From: Ixodes scapularis
Lineage: Eukaryota > Arthropoda > Arachnida > Ixodida > Ixodidae
Assembly (NCBI RefSeq): GCF_016920785.2
Contig: NW_024609846.1
Span: 113,326,831 to 113,390,830, forward strand
DNA: 64,000 bases
Reading direction: 5' to 3'
The number at the start of each line of letters is the position of its first letter. Within the stretch, counting starts at the first letter, position 1. The notes beneath the pieces are model-generated. The model made no database searches and was not told where the DNA came from. It saw only the letters and a list, made by a program, of their open reading frames with translations. Position numbers and translations under genes: made by a program. Of this stretch, positions 58,701 to 64,000 are shown one piece after another.

Positions 58701-61271
58701 AAAAGAACTTTTGTACAAGAGAAATTCACACCGCTAGAGAAGGCAGCCTCAATAGCCTGCCCTTTCCCTAGCTTTATGTCAAAGTGATTTTTTTTTTCTA
58801 GGTATGTGCTGCCAAACCACATGATTCTGCAGATTTCGGAGATCCTGCCGAGGTGAGTTTTTCACACCAGATCGAGGGCGGTTGCTTAATATGGGTGAAG
58901 CTCTGAGCAGAGCAGCTGAGTATCCTGGAAGTTCAGCTGTCGTGTGCTCAAGTATTACGTAGCTTCGACTTTAAAAAAAATATGCTAAAAATATGTTTAT
59001 GTCTTTACAGACAGCCATACGACATTGTGTCATGGTTTCTAAGGTGTTGTTTTCTTTCTTTGTGGTCTAGGGAGCAGCAAGGCATCATAGCGTGCTGTAA
59101 CCCATGCCCCCCTCTGGTTAGACAGAACCTGAATGAACTTCATTCTATCATTCTCAAGGCCAGGGACACTCCACTCAACCAGAAGGTGAGAATCCCTGGT
59201 AGAAGGCAGGTTTTGAGACCCCTTCTGTAAGGTTGCACGGGTAAAACTAGTGTGTTTTCACTCGAAAAGCACCGGGCATCCACGAGGAAATCGCGCCCTG
59301 TTTTTCGCAGTTTTTGACGGTGGACCTCGGTACACTTTTTCCATTATAAGTCCCCCGCTTGAATCTGTGCCCTGATGACGTCATGAAAGTCATTGGGCTA
59401 GAGCTTCGTACGGAGCTCCAGCCCAACGACTTAAGCTTGTGAGCAGCGTTGGGGCCCGAGGAAGTTCAAGGAGGTTTGTACAATGCGGCGACCTTGGCTC
59501 GTGAGCCACATTGGGGCCCGAGGAAGTTTGTGGAATCATGGTTTATCTGCCGTGACCCCAAGGCGTGCCACACAAACCGGGGCCCCCTACTAGACGTTTA
59601 CGGGGGCTTGTTGGGTTAGAGTCGACTGGTTCTGACTCTCCCCACCACCGGGCCAGTTCATGTGATGATGCCACCTGGATAGGTGGCGAAACGTTTGTGT
59701 TGTTATTTTTTGTTGTTGTGTTAAGGCCAGAGTAAACTTATTTCATTATTTTCTGAGTATATATACTTGTACTTTACTTAAAGTATTCTGGTACTTCTTT
59801 AGGAAAATACAACTTCCGACTTCAAAGTATATATCCCAATTTTGGTCTTGTTAAATTTGTATCACCAAATGATGCTATGTCAACAAATAAGTGTCTTACG
59901 AGTTCACTGAGTTAAATAGTTTGTCAACGAGAGTATAACACCTACACTGTTGCCATTTCTGAAAACAACTGATGCACCCCCGATTACCCCTGGGGCAATG
60001 CATACCCGTTTAAAAACACAGCATAGGGGAATGAAAAAGCATCATAAAATAATATTCGTGATGAGCGTGTTGGTTTAAGTCCTATTCATCTAGTGGAAAT
60101 AATAAAAGGAGAAGAGGACTGTATTATAATGCAATGAAATGCAAAGGTGCAAGCGAGCTGGACAAGAATGATGAAAACAATCCCTGGAGAAGGGGAACAA
60201 GAGGGACAAAGGACTAACACAAATCTCCAAACACAGCTAGGTGACTGATGCGCGACCAAAAAAATCCGCCTGGCCCGGGTTCAATACTCGGACACTCAAT
60301 ACTAAATACTAAGGCAGACACTCAATACTAAAAATAAACAAAAAATATGATACCCATTTGTGGGTTCTAAAAAGCTGCAAATACGTTGATTGAAAAAGAA
60401 AAGTAGCACAGCCACGTGACTTCCGGTAACTTTCCCCTTCCTCTATATTTCTTCTTCCTCCCCAGTCCAGTTTTGGTGTCTAGCAGTTGCGTTTTTTTAC
60501 TTTATTGAAGATATATGTTACGCTGTAGCAAAATATTGATTGGGGGTCTTCTGACTCCATAATAGATTGCCTGGCAAATCATAAACAAAATATTTTGGAG
60601 GGTGTGAGTGTCCCTTTAATTGACAGCCTCTATTTTATTGTATTAAATTATTCTGAATCTCCACTAACGTCCGAGTAGTTTGGTCGTCTGCCGGCAAGGT
60701 CAGAGGTGCAAGCAGAACTGCTGGACATCCGGGGGCTCATCAATGAGCCACGCTCAGTGATGGCACATACATCGTCAAACAACGCTGAAAAGAACCTTTA
60801 CTCCTGCTTTTTTTTCCTTCTCCCATGCTTTGCAATATTGCCAAGGCCGATGCAAGAGGGCTGAACTTGTCATGTGTGATGCGGCTAAGCTGCACTTTTT
60901 GGGCACAGGGCAGTGCCCATTCCCGGGTTTCGTGCAAGGCGCAACTCCAACAATCATGGTGCTTATTTTTTTTACTTTTTTTTTTTTTACTGATATTTAA
61001 CATTTTAGGTTGTGGCCATTTTTGCAAAAAGAACTTGCAACTTGCCCTTAATTAACAAGGGAAGCATTCATTTTAAGGACAGATCAATGTCATAGAAACA
61101 TTTGCAGGATCTAATTTGCTTTTGTTTGTGGACCCTATGTGATGCAGAATGAAGCTTTGGACGTGCCTTTCGAGCCCACCCAAACGGACATTGACCTGGA
61201 CAGTGTCTTGCACGGCATCCACGATCGGCTCCATCACCAGGACGCTGCCCTCTCCTTGCCCACGCTGCTGG
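28684..61271 (+). CDS. EXOSC10: EXOSC10/RRP6 exonuclease of the nuclear exosome (14 exons, 3' end outside)
   Basis: Joining the fourteen exons listed separately gives one open frame of 1747 nt, about 582 residues, against 885 in the human protein (recalled). EXOSC10 is the 3'-5' exoribonuclease of the nuclear and nucleolar RNA exosome, acting in rRNA, snoRNA and RNA-surveillance processing. Residues 20-115 match the RRP6 N-terminal region (FASFRQVM, LEEKFDLLTDVNDMVLERV). The DEDD-Y catalytic set is present: D270 and E272 (AVDLE), D328 (HGADMD), Y393 and D397 (YARED). The spacing of 58 between D270 and D328 equals the human D313-D371 spacing. The HRDC region follows (LRHLYSWRD, GYVLPNH, GIIACCNP). 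No inactivating change was seen. The C-terminal lysine-rich tail and stop codon are not in the window. Introns range from 139 bp to about 7.7 kb and carry many transposons. Confidence 0.95.
29449..30643. mobile_element. Non-autonomous transposon with TTA target site (intron 1)
   Basis: Left end TAGCCTCGTCCCACTAGAGC and the complement of the right end (ATATCCGCATCCCATTAGAG) are inverted relatives, both continuing into gcgacaaac. Each side is flanked by TTA (29446-29448 and 30644-30646), the target duplication of PIF/Harbinger elements. The gcgacaaac motif is repeated below both ends. Small frames inside are not recognisable as transposase. Confidence 0.6.
30695..30720. repeat. (TTTA)n tract
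   Basis: Short run of ttta units followed by ccttcagcgcataagcatta. This arrangement looks like the 3' tail of a minus-strand retroposon, but no body could be assigned. Confidence 0.6.
30879..31015 (+). CDS. EXOSC10: EXOSC10 exon 2
   Basis: Starts after tcttcctacag and ends before GTGAGT in phase 2. It encodes QVLRAVLQATKAGNEMPSPG, then EDYEYYSSFASFRQVMLSEG and KDILKL. This matches the human AVTKASGGLPQFGDEYDFYR and SFPGFQAF segment of the RRP6 N-terminal domain. Confidence 0.9.
31725..31899 (-). mobile_element. tRNA-derived SINE, full head (intron 2)
   Basis: On the minus strand 31899-31828 folds as a 72-nt tRNA: acceptor cctggt/accagg, D arm gctcagttggtagcgc, anticodon stem ctcca/tggag with loop ctggaaa (GGA, serine), and T arm cctgg-ttcgata-ccagg. 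The variable loop is short, unlike a real tRNA-Ser, and the first acceptor pair is mismatched. The body continues as caggcgtattgtttaggt... to ccttctccaggg. It is repeated at 31992 and 60131, so this is a SINE rather than a tRNA gene. Structure and serine relation fit the Ruka SINE reported from ixodid ticks (recalled). Confidence 0.75.
31992..32150 (-). mobile_element. tRNA-derived SINE, head lost (intron 2)
   Basis: Shares aatccctggagaagggg-like body (ccctggagaaggggaacaag, cacaaatctccaaacacaac, gtgactgatgcgc) with the copy at 31725-31899. It keeps only the end of the T arm before diverging. The tail includes gtgcaagcgagctggacaag, also seen at 60131-60290. Confidence 0.7.
32324..32435 (+). 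CDS. EXOSC10: EXOSC10 exon 3
   Basis: Starts after tctgtatccag in phase 2 and ends before GTATGT in phase 0. It encodes MSSLASQQSGKGRFEGLDLE and EKFDLLTDVNDMVLERV; the last part aligns with human EDKFDLLVDANDVILERV. Confidence 0.93.
32575..32679 (+). CDS. EXOSC10: EXOSC10 exon 4
   Basis: Thirty-five codons between ttttcttctag and GTACTT, preceded by the shortest intron (139 bp). GNHLDEADGIKKK...TSWNKK aligns with human GILLDEASGVNKN...SSWNRK. Confidence 0.93.
33220..33402. mobile_element. MITE with TACCGTA ends (intron 4)
   Basis: Left taccgtagaataccgcacat and right gcctgctaagtattttacggta are inverted relatives (taccgtaRaatac at the tips). No coding frame in 183 bp. The tips resemble the larger element at 52092-54064. 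Confidence 0.6.
34165..34349 (+). CDS. EXOSC10: EXOSC10 exon 5
   Basis: Starts after ttcccgacag and ends before GTGAAA in phase 2. It encodes the conserved linker before the nuclease: FHLMAARNVVRPQLTFRDKV, then DNGHSPFVPIIRYKP. The latter matches human NIIRPQLKFREKIDN.NTPFLPKI. The donor GTGAAA is weak. Confidence 0.93.
35729..35895. mobile_element. Hairpin MITE, TAGTC family, inside the foldback arm
   Basis: tatagtcggtgacaggtcaa at the left and ttgacctgtcaccgactata at the right are perfect inverse copies. Arms continue with gaagtggaagctt and its complement, and the centre reads gtggagaggaggttgcctcc. No counterpart in the right foldback arm, so it inserted after the foldback formed. Confidence 0.9.
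35892..36073. mobile_element. Hairpin MITE, TATACACGTTTGCAAGT family
   Basis: tatacacgtttgcaagtccg at the left and cacttgcaaacgtgtata at the right are inverse copies. Arms continue with ctgccatcttg and aagatggcggc, and ggggtgcgcttgg and ccaagcgcacccc. It abuts the previous MITE with a shared tata, so one likely used the TA at the other's end as target. Confidence 0.85.
38501..38757. mobile_element. MITE with CAAATGACRWTTTAG ends (intron 5)
   Basis: caaatgacaatttagtgaac at the left and tctaaaacgtcatttg at the right are inverted relatives. Short subterminal units (ttagcgaa / ttcgctaa) repeat inside. Probably a small non-autonomous element; superfamily not assigned. Confidence 0.5.
38758..40088. 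other. Intron 5, unassigned stretch
   Basis: No exon, repeat pair or known element recognised. A T run near 39609 and short shadow frames only. Confidence 0.5.
40089..40296. mobile_element. Hairpin MITE, TAGTC/GGCAGG subfamily (intron 5)
   Basis: tatagtcgctgaca at the left against tgtcagtgactgta at the right. Inner arms around ccaacctctagcgcg and catatgctggaggttgg are complementary. Related copies lie at 41135, 42871, 55121 and 58172. Confidence 0.7.
41135..41335. mobile_element. Hairpin MITE, GGCAGG subfamily (intron 5)
   Basis: accagatgaaaatggcaggg at the left and ttcttgtcctgccagatgca at the right form inverted arms that include cccacctccagtg and gcacgctggaggtcggg. The outer TAGTC tips are worn. 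Ends 170 bp before exon 6. Confidence 0.6.
41505..41577 (+). CDS. EXOSC10: EXOSC10 exon 6
   Basis: Starts after gtccctgcacccag, phase 2, and ends before GTCAGT, phase 0. YCHPYECEIEHFEATEEQLK aligns with human HPYQYELNHF. The human protein has about 40 extra residues here, but exon 5 joins exon 6 directly in frame, so no missing exon is required. Confidence 0.88.
42871..43083. mobile_element. Hairpin MITE, GGCAGG subfamily (intron 6)
   Basis: tagtcacttacaaagtgaga at the left against tctcattctgtcagtgacta at the right. Inner agaacggcaggga and tccctgccattct pair. Its right end is 75 bp before the exon 7 acceptor. Confidence 0.7.
43161..43274 (+). CDS. EXOSC10: EXOSC10 exon 7
   Basis: Thirty-eight codons ending before GTGGGT. 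LPLEETPYVFVETLEQLQHM leads to EIAVDLE, which carries the first two catalytic acids of the DEDD exonuclease (Exo I). The acceptor is a tandem ttagcag, so the exon may start at 43158 with one extra Gln. Confidence 0.95.
44594..44878 (+). pseudogene. pogo/Tigger transposase N-terminal fragment
   Basis: From the ATG at 44594 the frame reads MSTMKLKRLSLLDKLKILQR, then LDNSQRQVDVAKNYGIPLST, LSTIVKQKSKLE: the pipsqueak/CENP-B-type helix-turn-helix that binds transposon ends. A second motif begins (VDDAVAIWLRRSNK, the start of the CENP-B-type HTH) and then the frame closes after about 94 residues. Intact members are several hundred residues long, so the DDE domain is lost. Confidence 0.75.
45079..45396. 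mobile_element. hAT-type MITE nested in the pogo-like element
   Basis: Ends CAGTGGTTCTCAA and TTGAGAACCACTG are perfect inverted repeats, followed by related tggaccc.ttg/caaggggtcca. The element is flanked by an exact 8-bp duplication, TTCTAGTG, at 45071-45078 and 45397-45404. The 8-bp duplication and CAGTG tips are diagnostic of hAT. 318 bp, non-coding. Confidence 0.92.
45485..45850 (+). pseudogene. LINE endonuclease C-terminal part
   Basis: GDFNAQHQEWGHQ and DLMGSDHYPI are the asparagine and SDH motifs of the apurinic-type endonuclease that nicks the target for LINE insertion. The N-terminal half is missing and a stop follows EEGVPTTQ. Confidence 0.75.
46058..47300 (+). pseudogene. LINE reverse transcriptase remains
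   Basis: SAPGKDGIT is followed by a TAG at 46385-46387 where a coding codon is expected, then KMLCNL, WKHLVVYRIPKPGKK, NLRPISLMSTLCMLLERVVL and VAVDLKRAFD. A frameshift follows near 46860. At 47034-47045 the catalytic YADD/FADD box reads CADD (SCADDITLCVD), a loss of the usual aromatic residue. Confidence 0.8.
47437..48696 (+). pseudogene. LINE RNase H and zinc-knuckle remains
   Basis: After the RT, YKQLEVLHFECLRAMTSLPR is typical of the connection region. Then, in shifted frames, NAVFTDAAWD and NQLELRNL give two RNase H acidic sites, a VPGHAGG remnant follows, and the C-terminal knuckle CSTC...EHMLWLC lies near 48490-48553. At least three frame changes. Confidence 0.7.
48782..49961. other. 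Intron 7, unassigned stretch
   Basis: No exon recognised. A T run (49248-49262) and a ctcgtctcgcg-rich patch are present. Reading frames are short and unconvincing. Confidence 0.5.
49965..50168. mobile_element. MITE with AGGCTGGTTCACACAT ends (intron 7)
   Basis: AGGCTGGTTCACACAT at the left and ATGTGTGAACCAGCCT at the right are perfect inverted repeats. TTA lies on both outer sides, the target duplication of PIF/Harbinger elements. A worn relative (ggttcgcacatttatgtcgg, cctgtgactttgtcgttgc) occurs at about 29065-29240 in intron 1. Confidence 0.8.
50598..50690 (+). repeat. Two-unit 43-bp tandem repeat
   Basis: aaaagccacttttgctgctc at 50599 recurs at 50642 (aaaagccacatttgctgctc), each followed by aaacactgtNttggctgctc. 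Intron 7, 245 bp before exon 8. Confidence 0.75.
50934..51077 (+). CDS. EXOSC10: EXOSC10 exon 8
   Basis: Forty-eight codons between gttgtgtgcacag and GTAAGA. HHSYRTFQGFTCLMQISTRS, then DYVVDTLALRHELHLLNEVF. It is nearly identical in pattern to human HHSYRSFLGLTCLMQISTR, completing Exo I. Confidence 0.97.
51484..51556. repeat. (GGGAA)n purine tract
   Basis: Imperfect gggaa/ggaaa units over about 70 bp, a long homopurine strand in intron 8. Confidence 0.9.
52092..54064. mobile_element. Transposon with TACCGTATTTGCACGAATA ends (intron 8)
   Basis: taccgtatttgcacgaatat at the left and atattcgtgcaaatacggta at the right are perfect inverted repeats, continuing into aacgc/gcgtt. The right subterminal region repeats cgcgttatattcgtg. 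Terminal TA fits a TA target site. In nearly 2 kb no transposase domain was recognised, so it is probably non-autonomous. A smaller TACCGTA-ended MITE is at 33220. Confidence 0.8.
54789..54979 (+). CDS. EXOSC10: EXOSC10 exon 9
   Basis: Starts after catactcag and encodes VLHGADMDVLWLQRDFGLYL, carrying Exo II D328, through KKFQLADWRIR. It ends in phase 2 at atacg before GCAAGC: the donor is GC, not GT. The next GT downstream puts exon 10 out of frame, so the GC donor is preferred. Confidence 0.93.
55121..55322. mobile_element. Hairpin MITE, GGCAGG subfamily (intron 9)
   Basis: gtagtctctgacagatagga at the left against ccctgtcagtaactag at the right. Inner arms cacctccagcgtgca and tgcgtgctggaag pair. 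It occupies part of the GC-AG intron 9. Confidence 0.75.
55678..55834 (+). CDS. EXOSC10: EXOSC10 exon 10
   Basis: Starts after ttgtgtcctgcccag and ends before GTCAGT. PLPLEMIKYAREDTHYLLHV carries the Exo III motif YxxxD (Y393, D397); VFQRSKQVCLK aligns with human VWQRSRDICLK. Confidence 0.96.
55992..56647. mobile_element. Possible TTAA-type MITE (intron 10)
   Basis: The right end reads gtgtcagtgcccctttaa. Its complement aligns with cactgacaccccaaatg...taaaacgatgcaag at the left, whose outer TTAAAGGGG is worn. AT-rich arms, GC-rich middle with ccatggcaacagcaggg. Assignment is tentative. Confidence 0.4.
56648..58171. other. Intron 10, unassigned stretch
   Basis: AT-rich DNA without recognisable exon or paired repeats. 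gttatcaaggtgttcctgaa near 57408 and short shadow frames only. Confidence 0.5.
58172..58345. mobile_element. Hairpin MITE, GGCAGG subfamily, 52 bp before exon 11
   Basis: tatggttactgacaagatga at the left and tcatcctatcaggaaccata at the right are inverse relatives. Inner arms pair aagaacgga with ttcctgcc-like sequence less well. The right end lies just upstream of the exon 11 acceptor. Confidence 0.65.
58398..58546 (+). CDS. EXOSC10: EXOSC10 exon 11
   Basis: Starts after tctttccgcag and ends in phase 2 before GTATGC. RYEKPLYTEDSYLELYRKSK then LYALRHLYSWRDRISRLEDE match human FTDESYLELYRKQKK and the start of the HRDC region. Confidence 0.96.
58802..58852 (+). CDS. EXOSC10: EXOSC10 exon 12
   Basis: A 51-nt exon after a long T tract and ctag, ending before GTGAGT in phase 2. 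It encodes YVLPNHMILQISEILPR (human YVLPNHMMLKIAEELPK). Confidence 0.95.
59071..59185 (+). CDS. EXOSC10: EXOSC10 exon 13
   Basis: Starts after ttgtggtctag and ends before GTGAGA. EQQGIIACCNPCPPLVRQNL then NELHSIILKARDTPLNQK match human EPQGIIACCNPVPPLVRQQI. Confidence 0.96.
59186..60130. other. Intron 13, unassigned stretch
   Basis: A small imperfect hairpin gggctagagcttcgtacgga / gctccagccc at 59396-59425 and a repeated gaggaagtt(c/t) block (59458 and 59519) are the only structures noted. No exon. Confidence 0.5.
60131..60290 (-). mobile_element. tRNA-derived SINE, partial (intron 13)
   Basis: Same body as the intron-2 copies (gtgcaagcgagctggacaag, ccctggagaaggggaacaag, ggtgactgatgcgcgacc). 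It ends in cgcctggcccgggttcaat, a remnant of the tRNA T arm. Confidence 0.7.
61148..61271 (+). CDS. EXOSC10: EXOSC10 exon 14 (last seen)
   Basis: Starts after tatgtgatgcag in phase 0 and ends before GTGAGC in phase 1. It encodes NEALDVPFEPTQTDIDLDSV then LHGIHDRLHHQDAALSLPTL. This post-HRDC linker is poorly conserved; placement rests on frame, splice sites and position. Confidence 0.8.
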
Positions 61272-62611
61272 GTGAGCCAGTTGGTTTGTTTGTTTAAGTT
61301 GTAGCATCAACACTATTGGGGGTTGTGTGGTAGCAAGAGAAGAAACTATATACTCAGTTTCATATTTAGAGTAGAATGTTTCCAAAGCTTTTTGGCTCAA
61401 GCCTTTGTCTTGATTGAGCTGATTGAGCCTTTGATTTGCATGCGCTCTTGGTAAATAAGATGCAGATGAAGCCACACTCTTGTGTCAGTCATATTTAGGC
61501 TATTGTGTGCTAAGTATGAAAGGGTATAATAGAATGAGCTTGAAAATAAATATATAATTTCAGCACTATTGTAAGCAATGTCAGTAACAAACAGAAGCAA
61601 TGCCAATAAAAACGGCTAATGTAGGATGTGTTGGGACTATGAGAGAAAGTTGTAAAGTGATTTATTTGGCACTCATTCAAGGGCCAGGGATGGTAGCAAA
61701 TATGTGGAAATTCATTTCAATTGATTGTTGCATTGGAATGGCAAACATGACTGGAAATTTCAGAACTACTATCAATTTAAATATGAATGTAACTTTTACA
61801 GCAGTAGCTGTTAGTCCCCTTCCCGGCAAAAAAATGCCCATTTACGAACGCAGAACTCCACTCCACAGCAGAGGCACTGCTCTCCCTCTCCCCGTCGTTC
61901 TTCACAAAGGCTCTCTCGCTTCCCCCTTCCTTACCCCCTGTAAGCCGCCACAGTTCTTGCTCCGGCGACATACGCTTGCCCTTCTCCTCTCCTCCCTCTC
62001 CCCCTTTGGCAGCCACTGTTTAGAAATACCAACGTTGTCGTGCTGTGTGGACACGCTCCCTCGCCTCCCCATTGCCGCCTCCCAGGTTCCGTACTCGTGT
62101 ACTCTCCGCGCCTTTACAGAACAACTCGCATAGATACTTTCGCTTCTTCCACCGCCGGTGTGGTTACAGGCACCCCCGCTCTAAAAGAGTGCTACAGAAA
62201 AAGAAAGCATGTCTCTGTGTCCTTCTTGAATGCATGCAACACTTCGCACAGTCATTCCATCAAAGCACACATCTCCCCACACATGTCTCCTACATCAATT
62301 CCACTGAAAGCAAAGCACCCATTGCAAACATTGTACAGCATGCTGGCTGAAGGAAAATCTCTCAACATGCCTTTTCACAATGTACCAGCTACCGCTGTCA
62401 TTTGCCGCACACTTGGTCGTTTGCAATTTTTTTTGGCTTATTAGAAATCAATGTTTTATGTTAGAATGTCAAATATTGTTTTGGAAAGTGCACAAAATAA
62501 TTTGCACCAGAACGTCTCAGCTCGAAAACATAATTTTAATACACCTTAAAGATTCACCGAAAAACGCCTCAAAATGATAGAGTTGCTCAAGAAGCTAAGT
62601 TCGTCAAATTT
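61272..62611. other. Intron 14, no further exon recognised
   Basis: No stretch resembling the EXOSC10 C-terminal region was found. A 177-codon frame at 61600-62133 is low-complexity in its second half (C/T-rich strand) and has no family resemblance, so it is not called. Confidence 0.5.
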
Positions 62612-62987
62612 TTAGAGCGCAGCTCTGAGGCGCCCGTTTCCGGCTTGAGCGGCGTCAGCGTTGCCGTTGACGTCGGCGTAACTGCGCGGTGCATTGTGGA
62701 AAATTTCCTATAATGCAACACGCGAGACTCGTGACGTCATGAGGGTCACGTGACCGCACGAGGGTCATATGACGTCACGTGACCGCATGTCACACGTTGT
62801 ATTATGGGAAACGTGCCATGATGCAATGCGCGGGGAGGAGGAGAAGGGAAAAGGGTGGGAGGAGGGATGAGGGGGAGGAGAGGAGGGAACAGGAGATGAG
62901 GAGGACAGGAGGAGAGGGTACGGATCCGGAGGAGGGGCATACCCTCCCCTCAGTACACTCCCCCCCTCCCCAAGAGCTGCGCTCTAA
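62612..62987. mobile_element. MITE with TTAGAGCGCAGCTCT ends
   Basis: ttagagcgcagctctgaggc at the left and agagctgcgctctaa at the right are inverted repeats, and the tip itself is palindromic (agagcgcagctct). Inside, gtcacgtgaccgca repeats, and a purine-rich arm precedes the right end. Same family as 17202-17650. Confidence 0.7.
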
Positions 62988-63589
62988 TCCGGCGGTGCGG
63001 GGAGTTGTAAACGGCTTTCATTTTTTTTTCCTCTTTAAATATAAACTCAAACAAAATAGTGTAATTTAACTCTAGTAGATCAGTTTGCGTGAGTTGTACA
63101 TTGTATTTGTTATTCCTGGGGCCCTCAAAGTTGCGTGCACGCGCAGTCAGGAAAGCCGTTTCGACCTCCTTTCAGACGCAATTTTTTAGCACAAAAACAA
63201 GGGAGTATCTTGCAAAAGCAAGGTCTGTTTCATTGTGTGGATATGTTTTGCTACCTCATATTAAAACTTAATTGAAGACAAAATATAGACATGACACTCG
63301 ATGACTGTCCTCATTTGAACAGACCCTAATCATAACCAAAGAGGGTTGAACTGTAGTAGTGAGCTAAATTTCCAAGCCCCTTGAGCTAGCCAAAGTGCTC
63401 TGCTTCATTAGTCATTTCTATGAGTATTCCAGCGCAAAGCAGAAGCTGTGAAGCTTGATGCACGCACCAGTGCGAAGATATGAAGCTCGACACAAGAGCA
63501 CTGGTGCAAAGCAGTACAGCTTGACGTGAGAAATCTAAAAATCCTGATGACGTTATTCATAATGTCCTAATCTTAGAAAAGCTTGAATA
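62988..63589. other. Unassigned stretch before the last MITE
   Basis: No exon or paired repeat recognised. A small direct repeat of gaagctYga around 63450-63500. Confidence 0.45.
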
Positions 63590-63770
63590 CAGTAAAACCT
63601 TGTTATAGCAAAATGGGATATAACAAACAAATGGATATAACAAAGGAATGAAAATTCCCCTTGCTTGCTAATACTAGTGGGAAGAAATGGACATTGGCTA
63701 TAACAAACTAATGGTTATAACAAAACAATTACGACCGCTCCTTCAACTTTGTTATAACGAGGTTTTACTG
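63590..63770. mobile_element. pogo-like MITE with CAGTAAAACC ends
   Basis: cagtaaaaccttgttatag at the left and ttgttataacgaggttttactg at the right are inverted repeats, with internal ggatataacaaa units. TA flanks both sides (63588-63589 and 63771-63772). The CAGTAAAACC tip and TA duplication fit non-autonomous pogo/Tigger elements. 181 bp. Confidence 0.85.
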
Positions 63771-64000
63771 TATATTGAATGGTCCGCAAATTGAATAGCG
63801 AGCACTATTCACAAATTCAAAGTTTTGAATATTCCCAGATCTCTAATAATTATTTATTACTCATGCCGAATTCTACAGTGAAGCCGTCATGCATGGTCTG
63901 CTGCAATGGGGGCTCGGATGACTGAGGGCAGAGAAGACATGCAAGCAAATGGCACCACCTATCTAGTCTGGAAGCTTAGGTGTTTTGGTGCAAAATTAAG

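Noticed and set aside
61600..62133. 177-codon frame after the last exon
   Set aside because: The second half is C/T-rich low-complexity sequence, with no splice or family support. It does not resemble the EXOSC10 C-terminus.

Overview
This is eukaryotic nuclear DNA from an arthropod with a large, transposon-rich genome, most likely an ixodid tick. The evidence is one vertebrate-like gene with small exons and kilobase introns, a tRNA-Ser-headed SINE like the tick Ruka family (recalled, not searched), and dense hairpin MITEs and LINE/DNA-transposon remains. No prokaryotic, organellar or viral coding region was recognised.

Left part (1-28264): a large segmental repeat. A 7.3-kb unit, split here into A (about 1.15 kb) and B (about 6.17 kb), occurs as B-A-B' in direct orientation at 1-12243, with B' truncated. 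A full A-B unit lies inverted at 20937-28264. Copy 1 and the inverted copy are nearly identical, and B' is more diverged. Each unit carries a hairpin MITE, a degenerate THAP-like ORF and a well-formed exon of an unrecognised protein with a decayed paralogue. The 8.7-kb spacer (12244-20936) has a broken THAP gene and several MITEs.

Right part (28265-61271): fourteen exons of the nuclear-exosome exonuclease gene EXOSC10/RRP6 on the + strand, start codon at 28684, about 582 residues before the gene runs out of the window. The promoter side has an ETS/CRE composite site, a CCAAT box and a four-codon uORF, starting about 35 bp from the edge of the inverted repeat. Exons 1-14 join in frame and carry the RRP6 N-terminal region, the DEDD-Y exonuclease residues and the HRDC region. 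One intron is GC-AG.

The introns hold nearly all the mobile DNA. Intron 1 has a TTA-flanked element and intron 2 two tRNA-derived SINEs. Intron 5 has a 3.5-kb foldback element whose arms are built from a roughly 69-bp tandem repeat. Intron 7 has a pogo-like element with a nested hAT MITE, next to a 5'-truncated LINE. Intron 8 has an LTR-like region split by a TACCGTA-ended transposon. A family of TAGTC-ended hairpin MITEs recurs throughout. The last 2.7 kb hold two more MITEs and no recognised exon.
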